The position numbers and the translations under genes are program-made. From an uncultured Lachnospiraceae bacterium (GTDB lineage: Bacteria; Bacillota; Clostridia; Lachnospirales; Lachnospiraceae), in NCBI GenBank assembly GCA_910588965.1, contig CAJUSO010000072.1:1-13380 (forward strand): DNA of 13,380 bases. Reading direction: 5' to 3'. Below the pieces are notes generated by a model. It was not told the origin of the DNA and searched no databases. It saw nothing but the letters and a program-made list of their open reading frames with translations. This document shows, one piece after another, positions 6,555 through 13,380 of the stretch. How positions within the stretch are numbered: position 1 is the first letter of the stretch; the number at the start of each line of letters is the position of its first letter.

Positions 6555-7394
6555 ATGAAGAAAAGGCTGTGCATAAGCTTGCTCGTCCTTACGGCGCTGG
6601 TCTGTTTTGCGGTGACGCTGACAGGCTACCTTAAGCACATTGCCAAGGTTACCAACCTATTGGCAGAGGAAGAGGCCATGGGGCTCTTGCGGCAGCAGGA
6701 AGTCCCCGCAGGGGAATACGAGTCCTTCTGCGATTACGAGGCAGATTCGGAGTACTCCAGATATGACTACCTGATAGGAGGGATCTTGTCGGGGGAGAGC
6801 GGGATACGGGAGCTGGATGCGTATCTGGGGCTTCTGTACCAATACCATCCCCAGAAAATCCGGGAAATGGAGAAATATGAGAAAGCGGTCTGGGAAGACC
6901 TTCAGTATTTCCCCATCCCCCTTCCCAGGGAAGGGAGCAGGCTTGGCACCTCCTATGAAAATTCCTGGATGTTTGACAGGAGCTTCGGGGGGAACCGGGG
7001 GCATGAAGGGACGGATATTATGGCTTCCTTAAATCAGAGGGGGCAGTATCCGGTGGTCAGCATGACGGACGGGGTGGTGGAAAAGATAGGCTGGCTAAAG
7101 CTGGGGGGATACCGGATAGGGATCCGGTCGCCCCATGGAGGGTATTTTTATTACGCGCACCTCTATGATTATGCCAGGGATTTCCAGGAAGGGGAGGAAG
7201 TGAAAGCAGGGGAGCTGCTGGGATTTATGGGGGATAGCGGGTATGGGGAAGAAGAGGGGACGGTTGGGCAGTTTGCCGTGCACCTGCATGTGGGGATTTA
7301 CGTAGAAGGGGGCAGCGGGGAAGAGATGAGCGTAAACCCTTATTGGGTGCTGAAATGGCTGGAAGGGAAGCGGCTTAGGTATGCATATGGCTAA
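6555..7394 (+). CDS. Membrane-anchored M23 (LytM-type) metallopeptidase
   Basis: This 279-residue protein begins MKKR followed by a hydrophobic segment (about 5-25), which would be an uncleaved signal anchor placing the rest outside the membrane. Residues about 40-130 are helical and acidic, with no recognised domain. The C-terminal M23 domain (about 130-270) has all zinc ligands: H150 and D154 in HEGTD, and H245 in HLH (243-245). A further catalytic histidine is in YYAHLYDY. This indicates an active glycyl-glycine-type or D,L-endopeptidase acting on peptidoglycan stem peptides or cross-links, unlike inactive LytM-factor relatives. The start is supported by AGGGG at 6543-6547, 7 bases upstream. 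It lies 13 bases after pepD. A sporulation role such as SpoIIQ-like activity is possible in this lineage, but nothing specific supports it. Confidence 0.88.
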   Translation: MKKRLCISLLVLTALVCFAVTLTGYLKHIAKVTNLLAEEEAMGLLRQQEVPAGEYESFCDYEADSEYSRYDYLIGGILSGESGIRELDAYLGLLYQYHPQKIREMEKYEKAVWEDLQYFPIPLPREGSRLGTSYENSWMFDRSFGGNRGHEGTDIMASLNQRGQYPVVSMTDGVVEKIGWLKLGGYRIGIRSPHGGYFYYAHLYDYARDFQEGEEVKAGELLGFMGDSGYGEEEGTVGQFAVHLHVGIYVEGGSGEEMSVNPYWVLKWLEGKRLRYAYG

Positions 7395-7524
7395 AATATT
7401 TTGAAAATCAAAGTTTTTTCCGGCATTACCTAAGAATTACATGCCAAATAGCCGAAAATATATTATATTTAAGAAAGGCCAGGCGCCCAGAGGGCCCGTT
7501 TGGAAAAGGGGGCAAAAACAGGCC

Positions 7525-8283
7525 ATGCAGATAAGGTTGGATAAATACCTCGCTGACATGGGGGTTGGGACCCGCAGTGAGGTAAAGCAGTATATACGGA
7601 AAAAGCAGGTACAGGTAAACGGCTCCTGCCCTTCTGGGGCAAGCCAAAAAGTAGATACTAAAAAGGACCGGGTGCTGTTCCAGGGGCTGGAAATCCAATA
7701 TACAGAGAAGGAGTATTATATGCTCCATAAGCCGCAAGGCTGTGTCAGCGCCGTGACAGATGCCCGCCATAAGACGGTCCTTGATTATATTACAGGCAGC
7801 AGGCGGAAAGACCTGTTCCCGGTAGGAAGGCTGGATATTGATACGGAAGGCCTTTTGCTGGTTACCAATGATGGCGCATTGTCCCATCATCTTCTGTCGC
7901 CGGGGCGCCATGTCCCCAAGACTTATTACGCAAAGGTATCCGGGGAGGTAGGGGCAGGGGATGCGGCGCGTTTTCTGGAAGGCCTGGACATTGGGGAGGA
8001 TAAGCCTGCCCTCCCGGCACGGCTGGATATCCTGTCAAAGTCACCCCTTCATGGGGAGGGAAGGGAAGGTTCCTGGGTTTCAGAGGTAGAAGTTACCGTG
8101 GTGGAGGGGAAATTCCATCAGGTAAAGCGGATGTTTGAAGCCGTTGGGAAAAAAGTACTTTATTTAAAACGGGTTTCCATGGGCAGCCTGGCCTTGGATG
8201 GAACGTTAAAGCCTGGGGAATACAGGGCTTTGACAGAAAATGAAGTGCAGGGTTTATGGCAGGGGCCATACATGCACCCGTAG
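7525..8283 (+). CDS. RsuA/RluB-type pseudouridine synthase
   Basis: This is an RNA pseudouridine synthase of 252 residues. The N-terminal S4 RNA-binding domain (about 1-55) begins MQIRLDKYLADMGVGTRSEV. The catalytic domain has the family signature GRLDIDTEGLLLVTNDG with the catalytic aspartate D104 (D102 in E. coli RsuA), and later FHQVKRMFEAVGKKV, typical of RsuA/RluB/RluE. The target is probably a single uridine in 16S or 23S rRNA; which one cannot be read from sequence. An in-frame ATG at 7441 would add 28 basic residues. It lacks a ribosome site, whereas ATG 7525 matches family starts, although its AAGGGGG is a long 12 bases upstream. The 130-base gap after the M23 gene has an AT-rich tract but no convincing promoter or terminator. 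degV follows after 16 bases. Confidence 0.92.
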   Translation: MQIRLDKYLADMGVGTRSEVKQYIRKKQVQVNGSCPSGASQKVDTKKDRVLFQGLEIQYTEKEYYMLHKPQGCVSAVTDARHKTVLDYITGSRRKDLFPVGRLDIDTEGLLLVTNDGALSHHLLSPGRHVPKTYYAKVSGEVGAGDAARFLEGLDIGEDKPALPARLDILSKSPLHGEGREGSWVSEVEVTVVEGKFHQVKRMFEAVGKKVLYLKRVSMGSLALDGTLKPGEYRALTENEVQGLWQGPYMHP

Positions 8284-8299
8284 ATTGGAGGGATATACG

Positions 8300-9178
8300 A
8301 TGAAAAAAATCGGAATAATCACAGACAGCCATAGCGGCATTACGCAGCAGCAGGCAGAGGAACTGGGCATCCTAGTCCTTCCCATGCCGTTCTATTTCAA
8401 TGATGAATGCTACTACGAAGATGTCAGCCTGTCCAGGGAGGAATTTTTTGAAAAGCTGGATTCCGGCGTGAAAATCGCCACCTCCCAGCCGGCTCCCGCT
8501 GACGTGATGGATTTATGGGACAAAGGGCTGGAACAGTTTGATGAGATTGTATATATCCCTATTAGCAGCGGCTTAAGCGGCTCTTGTGCCACAGCCATTA
8601 CCTTGGCGCTGGAAAAGCCATATTTTGGCAAGGTATTTGTGGTAGACAACGGGCGGGTGTCCACCCTTCTGCACCGTTCCGTCCTGGACGCCCTGGAAAT
8701 GGTAGAAGAAGGGTATTCTGCACAGGAGATTAAAAAAATGCTGGAGGAATCCCGTGACAAGATGGTGATTTATGTGGGCGTGGAGACCCTGGAGCATCTG
8801 AAGCAGGGCGGCAGGATTTCCCAGGCGGCGGCAGCCCTGGGCACCGTATTCCAGATTAAGCCTGTGCTGAAGTTTGACGTGGGTACTTTGGATCCCTATA
8901 AGAAATGCCATGGTTCTGCCAAAGCCCGCAGGGCGATGATTGAGGCCATGCAGCATGATTTGGAAACCTCCTTCCGTGACTGGCAGGAGCGGGGCGAGGT
9001 ATACCTTTTGGCTGCCTCCAGCGCATCCCAGGAAGTCACGGAGGAATGGATAAAGGAAATAACGGAAGCCTTCCCTGGCATGGATTTGATGTGCGATGAG
9101 CTGTCCCTGGGGGTCTCCTGCCATATCGGCAGGGGCGGCCTGGGGATTGGGTGCTCCTGCCGGCCCAAACGAAGGTGA
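8300..9178 (+). CDS. DegV family protein (FakB-type fatty-acid-binding subunit)
   Basis: DegV proteins bind a fatty acid in a deep pocket and, as FakB, present it to the kinase FakA for phosphorylation and entry into phospholipid synthesis. The 292-residue product has the expected landmarks: ITDSHSGI at 6-13, TSQPAP at 61-66, ISSGLSGS at 88-95, VGVETLEHLKQGGRIS in the middle and the terminal SCHIGRGGLGIGC. The serines of TSQP and SSGLSGS contact the carboxylate in known structures. The start ATG 8300 has TTGGAGGGA at 8285-8293, 7 bases upstream. An upstream in-frame ATG at 8240 lies inside the previous gene and is rejected. No fakA/DAK gene is in the window, so the kinase partner would be elsewhere. 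It is co-directional with the pseudouridine synthase gene, 16 bases downstream. Confidence 0.93.
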   Translation: MKKIGIITDSHSGITQQQAEELGILVLPMPFYFNDECYYEDVSLSREEFFEKLDSGVKIATSQPAPADVMDLWDKGLEQFDEIVYIPISSGLSGSCATAITLALEKPYFGKVFVVDNGRVSTLLHRSVLDALEMVEEGYSAQEIKKMLEESRDKMVIYVGVETLEHLKQGGRISQAAAALGTVFQIKPVLKFDVGTLDPYKKCHGSAKARRAMIEAMQHDLETSFRDWQERGEVYLLAASSASQEVTEEWIKEITEAFPGMDLMCDELSLGVSCHIGRGGLGIGCSCRPKRR

Positions 9179-9201
9179 AAGGCCGTGTTGCCATAAAGCA
9201 T

Positions 9202-9218
9202 GAAAGCCCATGGCTTTC
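9202..9218 (+). other. Short hairpin downstream of degV
   Basis: GAAAGCC (9202-9208) pairs perfectly with GGCTTTC (9212-9218) around a 3-base loop. There is no T-run on either side, so it is not a convincing terminator. It may be an RNA 3'-end structure or chance. The rest of the gap 9179-9403 contains the strong hairpin at 9301-9334 and nothing else I can recognise. Confidence 0.3.
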
Positions 9219-9300
9219 CGATTAGATAAAACCTTCCAGGGGATATGCACCCGCACATAAGGTAAAAGATTACTTCGCAATTGTGCCCGGCGCGTCAAAA

Positions 9301-9334
9301 CGTGCGCCCCGCTCAAGATTGAGTGGGGCGCACG
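9301..9334. terminator. Bidirectional intrinsic terminator between convergent degV and htpG
   Basis: A 14-base stem runs CGTGCGCCCCGCTC (9301-9314), loop AAGATT (9315-9320), GAGTGGGGCGCACG (9321-9334). It is fully paired apart from one G-U wobble. AAAA lies just left (9297-9300), so the minus-strand transcript from htpG ends in a U-run. On the plus side CTTT follows, a weaker U-run. It lies between the 3' ends of degV and htpG and can serve both. Confidence 0.82.
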
Positions 9335-9403
9335 CTTTGTCCTGCCATGCCAATGGATCCGGCCGATGCCCAACCAGTCTCTTATGGAACTGGGGCGCTG
9401 TTT

Positions 9404-11476
9404 TTATTTGGCCAGCAGCATCATAACCTGGTTGCTCCGGGCAATGAATTTGCCCATAGCGTCCGGCGCCAGCGGGCAGTTGGCCAGCATGGCCAGATCA
9501 AAGAGCTGCTCGCAGAACATAGGCACATGTTCGGAATCCTTATGCTCTAAGATATACTGTACCAATGCGTTGTTGGCGTTCAGGATTAATGTCCTGTCCC
9601 CGCCGAACATGGAGGGGTTCATGCCGGCCATGCCGTACATTTTCATCATATCCTGCATCCGCCGCCCTTCTTCTGAGAGGGTAATAACAGAAGAAATCTC
9701 TGCATTCTTTAGCTTTTCCACGGAAACATTCAGGTGTTCATCCCCTAAGGCTTTGCGGAAGGTCTCTGTCAGGGATTCCTTCGCCTCCTTCAGGGCTTCC
9801 TCCGGCACGTCCTCCTTTAGGGATTCGGTCAGGTCTGCGTCAATACGGACAAACTTAATCTTCTCATTCCTGCGCTCTAGCTGGGTGATGAAGGAGGTGT
9901 CAATGTTGTGGTCTAAAATGACAGCGTCCATGCCCTGCTCCTGGAACATCTTAATGTATTGCCCCTGCTGCTGGCGGTCAGTTACATAGTAGACGGGCTT
10001 GCGGGTATCCTCTTCTGCTCCGTCTGTGTCCTCCCCGCCTTCGCTGGCGGACGCGCTGCTGTCAGTATCTGCGGTTTCTTCCGTTTCTTCCGCTTCCTCC
10101 ACTTTCAGGCATTCCGGCAGGGTCAGGTACTTGTCCTCTAAGTTCTTGAACAGGATATAGTCGTTCATCTTATCGCAGAATTTTTCATCCTTCAGGCAGC
10201 CGAATTTGATAAAGGGGCTGATGTCGTCCCAGTATTTCTCATAAGATTCCTTGTCCGTCTTGCACATGCCGCTAAGCTTGTCTGCCACCTTCTTGGTGAT
10301 GTAGTCAGAGATTTTCTTCACAAAGCCGTCGTTCTGCAGGGCGCTCCTTGAAACGTTCAGGGGCAGGTCCGGGCAGTCGATTACGCCCTTTAAGAGCATT
10401 AGGAACTCTGGGATGACCTCTTTGATATTGTCTGCAATAAATACCTGGTTGTTGTATAATTTGATGGTCCCTTCAATGGAATCATACTCTGTGTTGATTT
10501 TCGGGAAGTACAGGATTCCCTTGAGGTTGAAGGGGTAATCCATATTCAGGTGGATCCAGAACAACGGCTCCTTGTAATCCTGGAATACCTTACGGTAGAA
10601 GGACTTGTACTCCTCGTCCGTACAGTCATTGGGGTGCTTGCCCCACAGCGGATGGATATCGTTGAGGGCAACGGGGCGCTTGATAATCTTGGCCTTTTCC
10701 GTGCGGGGGGAAACCTCCACCTGCTCCTTGGTGCCGTCCTCATTTTCCTTCTCTTCGTACTTAGGCTCCTCAATAATGGTCTCCACGACCGTGTCCTTCT
10801 CCGTTACTTCCTCCGCCAGGATAGTCTCATATTCTGTCTCGGCGTTCTCTTTCTCCATGAAAATCGGGATGGGCATAAAGGAGCAGTACTTCTCAATGAC
10901 TTCCCGCGCCCGGTATTCATTGGAGAACTCCACGCAGTCCTCATTCAGGAATAAGGTAATCTCGGTGCCGACCTCAGCCTTGGAGCCTTCTGCCATGTCA
11001 AATTCCGTACCGCCGTCGCAGGACCAGTGGACCGCTGCGGCGCCTTCACGGTAGGAGAGGGTGTCGATATGCACCTCGTCCGCCACCATAAAAGCCGAAT
11101 AGAAGCCCAGCCCGAAATGGCCGATAATCTGCTCCTCGCTGGCCTTGTCCTTGTATTTCTCCAGGAAATCTGTTGCGCCGGAGAAGGCAATCTGGTTAAT
11201 ATATTCCTCCACCTCATCTGCCGTCATGCCCAGGCCGTTGTCAATAAATTTTAACGTCTTCTCCTCTGGGTTCACCACAATCTTTATCTTCGGCTCATAA
11301 TCTTCGGGAAGCTCATATTCTCCCATCAGATCCAGCTTCTTCAGCTTGGTGATGGCGTCGCAGCCATTGGAAATCAGTTCCCGGTAAAAAATGTCATGGT
11401 CGGAATACAGCCATTTCTTGATAATCGGGAAAATATTTTCGCTGTTAATGGAAAGGTTGCCGTGTTTATTGCTCAT
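9404..11476 (-). CDS. htpG: Molecular chaperone HtpG (Hsp90 family)
   Basis: HtpG is the bacterial Hsp90, a homodimeric ATP-driven chaperone in the cytosol. The N-terminal GHKL ATPase domain has ELISNGCDAI with catalytic E33, N37 and D40, then DNGLGM, IAFSGATDF and the lid motif GHFGLGFYS. The middle domain has LPLNVSRSALQND carrying the arginine that contacts the ATP phosphate. The C-terminal dimerisation domain ends MMLLAK. The 690 residues exceed the E. coli length of 624 for two visible reasons: a long charged linker (about 215-265) between N and M domains, and a strongly acidic, Ser/Thr/Glu/Asp-rich insertion (about 458-490) just before RKPVYYVTD. ATG 11476 is preceded by AAGGAG, 10 bases away. 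It has its own sigma-A promoter and a CIRCE operator. Motifs such as FSGATDF differ from the common SGT form. Confidence 0.96.
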   Translation of the reverse strand: MSNKHGNLSINSENIFPIIKKWLYSDHDIFYRELISNGCDAITKLKKLDLMGEYELPEDYEPKIKIVVNPEEKTLKFIDNGLGMTADEVEEYINQIAFSGATDFLEKYKDKASEEQIIGHFGLGFYSAFMVADEVHIDTLSYREGAAAVHWSCDGGTEFDMAEGSKAEVGTEITLFLNEDCVEFSNEYRAREVIEKYCSFMPIPIFMEKENAETEYETILAEEVTEKDTVVETIIEEPKYEEKENEDGTKEQVEVSPRTEKAKIIKRPVALNDIHPLWGKHPNDCTDEEYKSFYRKVFQDYKEPLFWIHLNMDYPFNLKGILYFPKINTEYDSIEGTIKLYNNQVFIADNIKEVIPEFLMLLKGVIDCPDLPLNVSRSALQNDGFVKKISDYITKKVADKLSGMCKTDKESYEKYWDDISPFIKFGCLKDEKFCDKMNDYILFKNLEDKYLTLPECLKVEEAEETEETADTDSSASASEGGEDTDGAEEDTRKPVYYVTDRQQQGQYIKMFQEQGMDAVILDHNIDTSFITQLERRNEKIKFVRIDADLTESLKEDVPEEALKEAKESLTETFRKALGDEHLNVSVEKLKNAEISSVITLSEEGRRMQDMMKMYGMAGMNPSMFGGDRTLILNANNALVQYILEHKDSEHVPMFCEQLFDLAMLANCPLAPDAMGKFIARSNQVMMLLAK

Positions 11477-11581
11477 AGTCTATACACTCCTTTTTCTTAT
11501 GATAGCTTTTTATCGAACCAGCGCCCTGCGGGCCTCCTGTGCGGAAATGCCATGAAAACTGGCATCCCCTTGCTATAGAAG

Positions 11582-11610
11582 ATTGTAATCCCCATTTTTT
11601 CAAAAGTCAA
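11582..11610 (-). promoter_or_regulatory. Sigma-A promoter of htpG
   Basis: On the minus strand TTGACT (11610 to 11605) and TACAAT (11587 to 11582) are separated by 17 bases, with 5 of 6 matches in each. Transcription would start near 11575 and give a leader of about 100 bases. That leader contains a small hairpin (ATGCCA/TGGCAT, 11547-11565) and the AAGGAG ribosome site. No other promoter between this and the upstream terminator was convincing. Confidence 0.8.
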
Positions 11611-11617
11611 TAGGAAA

Positions 11618-11644
11618 TTAGCACTCTTTTTGAATGAGTGCTAA
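11618..11644. promoter_or_regulatory. CIRCE operator (HrcA binding site) of htpG
   Basis: TTAGCACTC (11618-11626), a 9-base spacer, and GAGTGCTAA (11636-11644) match the CIRCE consensus at all 18 defined positions. CIRCE is bound by the HrcA repressor, which is released on heat shock with GroEL acting as the sensor. It lies 7 bases upstream of the htpG -35, centred near -56 from the predicted start, rather than over or downstream of the start. htpG is the only nearby gene it can serve. Confidence 0.93.
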
Positions 11645-11647
11645 CAA

Positions 11648-11686
11648 AAATCCGCAACCCAAGGAAAATCAAGGGGTTGCGGATTT
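11648..11686 (-). terminator. Intrinsic terminator of the O-antigen-ligase-like gene
   Basis: Perfect 13-base arms AAATCCGCAACCC (11648-11660) and GGGTTGCGGATTT (11674-11686) flank a 13-base loop. On the minus strand the stem runs into TTTTT followed by GTTAGC, a typical rho-independent end for the gene stopping at 11725. The CIRCE element starts 3 bases beyond the hairpin, so it separates that gene from htpG. Confidence 0.82.
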
Positions 11687-11724
11687 ATTAAAAGTTTATA
11701 AACTGCAATTTTGCATGCCATGGC

Positions 11725-13305
11725 TTAGCGCTGGGAGAGGCGGCTGCTTCTTAGATGGTGTTCTATGATGCCCAAAAAAATGAAAAAAGGGGGCAGGGTA
11801 AAGATGGAAGGGTTATTTACCAACCCCTGCAGCAGGTATGCCGTGATTGCAACGGAGCCTGCCAGATAGATTCCATTTATGCTTTCTGCAGCCTCTGACA
11901 TGCCATTTTCCCGTCCGTGAGAAGGGCTCTTTGGCCTTGGAAACACCTTGCAGAGGCAGGAACGCAGCAGCGATAGCTGCATCCCCAGGTACGAAGCCAG
12001 GCCTAAAATCCCTGTAATGGCCAGGATTTGGAGGCATTCGTTGTGGGCGTCCAGGAACGGGCTGCTGAACCGTTCCTGCATCTCTGCAATGAACCGTTCC
12101 TGTAAAGACTGGTAGAAACAGTTAGGCCCGTAACCAAAGAGTTTTTGCCAGACAGGCAGTTCTTTGAAATTCCATACCGTGCGCTTCCAGATGTATCCCC
12201 GGTTTGTGCCAAAGCTGTCCTCCAAGGGGAAAATGGCAAGCCCTGCGGCCAATCCCCCCAAGATTAGGCAGGCAGCCAATATCCGGTTCCCATATTTTCC
12301 CAGGAAGCCCATGCAACGTGCCTTTGGCCTGCCGCGCAGCAGCAAGCCCAGCAGCAGGAGGAGGATAGCGCCTGCCAACAGCAGGCGGAAATCCGCAAGG
12401 GAAGATAACAGCTTCTGCTTGCAGAAACGGCGGATAAAAGGGTTTTTCCAGCCGGACAGCCTGGCAAAGGCCACCGTCATCCCCATAGCGAAGCTGCCGC
12501 AGCCAAAAGCCGCGCAGCATCCCAGCCATTTTGCCATCTTTTCCGGGTTTCCCATAGACAGCGCCAATAACAGCAGCAATGCGTCCCCTACCGCCAAAAG
12601 CCAGCTATCGCTGGAAGTACAGTAACAGGCATAGACGCCCAGGACAGAGGCAACCCCATAGCAGCGCTTCCATGGCTTTTCCTGGCTGGAATAGAAGAAG
12701 GCAAGCATCAGGGAAGCGAGGACGCCGCAGTAGCTGGCGTTGATATTCTGGTTCCCCAGGGTGCCTAAGAAGTGCGTAACCTGGTCCTTCTTCAGGTTGG
12801 AATGCATATCCAGGATATCCCAGCCCCAGAAATTGCAGATCATGATAAACCATAGGATGGCTGCGGAGAAAACGAACAGCCAGGGCATCCAATCCCAGCG
12901 CCCATAATATCTGGAGACAGCAAAATAAGCCCCTATGCACAGGAGCAGGAACAATCCTCCCATCTGCCTGCCTTTGTGCCCCCAAAAAGCCTCCGGCCCT
13001 TCCGGGCTTAGGAGGCAGGAGAGGGACACGATAGCCATAAAGGCCAGGGCACACCAGTCGGCTGCAGAAAAGCACTTGCATTGCCTGGCGTCTTTTCCCG
13101 GCCGTATCCAGGCATAGACGCCGGGAAGGATGGCCAGCGTAAGGAAGAGCAGGGTAGCTGCCTGGAAGAAGGCCTTCTTAGAGGCTGCGATATTGATATA
13201 ATTATTTTGGAAATAAAAGGGGAACCCCCCTAACATTGCCAGCAGGTATACCCAGGTTAAGCACCGGAGCATGGCCTTGGCCAGCGCCGTTTTCTTATCT
13301 TCCAT
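11725..13305 (-). CDS. O-antigen ligase / Wzy-type polytopic membrane protein
   Basis: This is a 526-residue integral membrane protein with roughly 11-12 hydrophobic segments and a hydrophilic loop carrying the Wzy_C signature: GTNRGYIWK (366-374), then LPVWQKLFGYGPNCFY and DAHNECLQILAITGILGL from 419. Such proteins polymerise or transfer lipid-linked glycans at the outer face of the membrane. In a Gram-positive the acceptor is unknown, perhaps a capsule, wall polysaccharide or glycoprotein. The start ATG 13305 follows a strong AGGAGGT (13317 to 13311) at 6 bases. An in-frame ATG at 13356 (MNRYAGALEW) has no good ribosome site and is not preferred, although the frame is open to the window edge. 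It is followed by a terminator. No other glycan gene is visible here; partners may lie beyond the right edge. Confidence 0.85.
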   Translation of the reverse strand: MEDKKTALAKAMLRCLTWVYLLAMLGGFPFYFQNNYINIAASKKAFFQAATLLFLTLAILPGVYAWIRPGKDARQCKCFSAADWCALAFMAIVSLSCLLSPEGPEAFWGHKGRQMGGLFLLLCIGAYFAVSRYYGRWDWMPWLFVFSAAILWFIMICNFWGWDILDMHSNLKKDQVTHFLGTLGNQNINASYCGVLASLMLAFFYSSQEKPWKRCYGVASVLGVYACYCTSSDSWLLAVGDALLLLLALSMGNPEKMAKWLGCCAAFGCGSFAMGMTVAFARLSGWKNPFIRRFCKQKLLSSLADFRLLLAGAILLLLLGLLLRGRPKARCMGFLGKYGNRILAACLILGGLAAGLAIFPLEDSFGTNRGYIWKRTVWNFKELPVWQKLFGYGPNCFYQSLQERFIAEMQERFSSPFLDAHNECLQILAITGILGLASYLGMQLSLLRSCLCKVFPRPKSPSHGRENGMSEAAESINGIYLAGSVAITAYLLQGLVNNPSIFTLPPFFIFLGIIEHHLRSSRLSQR

Positions 13306-13310
13306 ATCCC

Positions 13311-13317
13311 ACCTCCT
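13311..13317 (-). promoter_or_regulatory. Strong ribosome binding site deciding the start of the O-antigen-ligase-like gene
   Basis: On the minus strand AGGAGGT is a near-perfect anti-16S match, 6 bases before ATG 13305. It favours that start over the in-frame ATG at 13356, which lacks a comparable site. A TAG in another frame (13318 to 13316) overlaps it and could end an upstream gene. Confidence 0.75.
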
Positions 13318-13325
13318 AGTCTGGA

Positions 13326-13380
13326 GCCATTCCAAGGCTCCCGCATAACGATTCATGACAGGGCCATTCCAAGGCTCCCG
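13326..13380. repeat. 18-base direct repeat with 37-base period, running to the window edge
   Basis: GCCATTCCAAGGCTCCCG occurs at 13326-13343 and again, identically, at 13363-13380. The copies are separated by 19 unrelated bases and end at the window edge, so more copies may follow. The first copy also forms a small inverted repeat GGAGCC/GGCTCC (13323-13341). It sits upstream of the ligase-like gene on its coding strand. Confidence 0.75.

Noticed and set aside
7391..7420. Possible terminator after the M23 gene (GAAAA...TTTTTTC)
   Set aside because: The stem is about 5 A-T-rich pairs with no GC core, too weak for an intrinsic terminator.
7437..7469. AT-rich tract with TATTAT/TATATT before the pseudouridine synthase gene, a possible -10
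   Set aside because: No acceptable -35 at 16-18 bases; TTACAT matches only 2 of 6.
8573..9373. A 266-codon open frame on the minus strand opposite degV and through the terminator
   Set aside because: It overlaps a well-supported DegV gene, its product is composition-driven, and it would read through the strong hairpin at 9301-9334.
13326..13380. CRISPR array
   Set aside because: Only two 18-base copies with a 19-base spacer, shorter than CRISPR repeats and spacers, and no cas genes in the window.

Overview
The window looks like a core chromosomal segment from a spore-forming Firmicute, most likely class Clostridia and probably Lachnospiraceae. The base composition is moderate. The proteins are Clostridia-like, there is a YlbJ/SpoVV-type sporulation membrane protein, and the order rsmD-coaD-(insert)-ylbJ recalls the Bacillus ylbH-ylbI-ylbJ block. 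I assigned genus-level identity from protein character only. I found no rRNA, tRNA, CRISPR array, phage gene, transposase or other mobile element.

Layout. (1) Positions 1-3871, plus strand, is a dense housekeeping run: the 3' end of rimO, pgsA (ATGA overlap), cinA, rsmD, coaD, and a coiled-coil protein of unknown function that overlaps coaD by 4 bases. (2) Positions 3874-4788, minus strand, hold a ylbJ/spoVV-like gene whose stop lies 2 bases from the stop of the coiled-coil gene. (3) Positions 4789-5044 form a divergent control region with a SigE-like promoter towards ylbJ, a sigma-A-like promoter towards pepD, and a hairpin in the long pepD leader. (4) Positions 5045-9178, plus strand, hold a PepD dipeptidase, a membrane-anchored M23 peptidase, an RsuA-type pseudouridine synthase and a DegV/FakB-type fatty-acid-binding protein. 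(5) Positions 9179-9403 hold a bidirectional terminator between convergent degV and htpG. (6) Positions 9404-13305, minus strand, hold htpG, which has its own promoter and a perfect CIRCE operator, and upstream of it a terminator and a Wzy/O-antigen-ligase-type membrane protein.

How the genes fit together. The first block covers rRNA and ribosomal-protein modification (rimO, rsmD), phospholipid and CoA synthesis (pgsA, coaD) and nucleotide salvage (cinA). The second block combines peptide and wall hydrolysis (pepD, M23), rRNA modification and fatty-acid handling. htpG is the one gene with clear stress control: HrcA/CIRCE.

I did not find an obvious new multi-gene system. The most unusual points are: CIRCE lying upstream of the -35 of htpG rather than over or downstream of the start; an acidic insertion inside the HtpG middle domain; a coaD-coupled coiled-coil gene of unknown role; face-to-face overlapping candidate promoters between ylbJ and pepD; and a 37-base-period direct repeat at the right edge.
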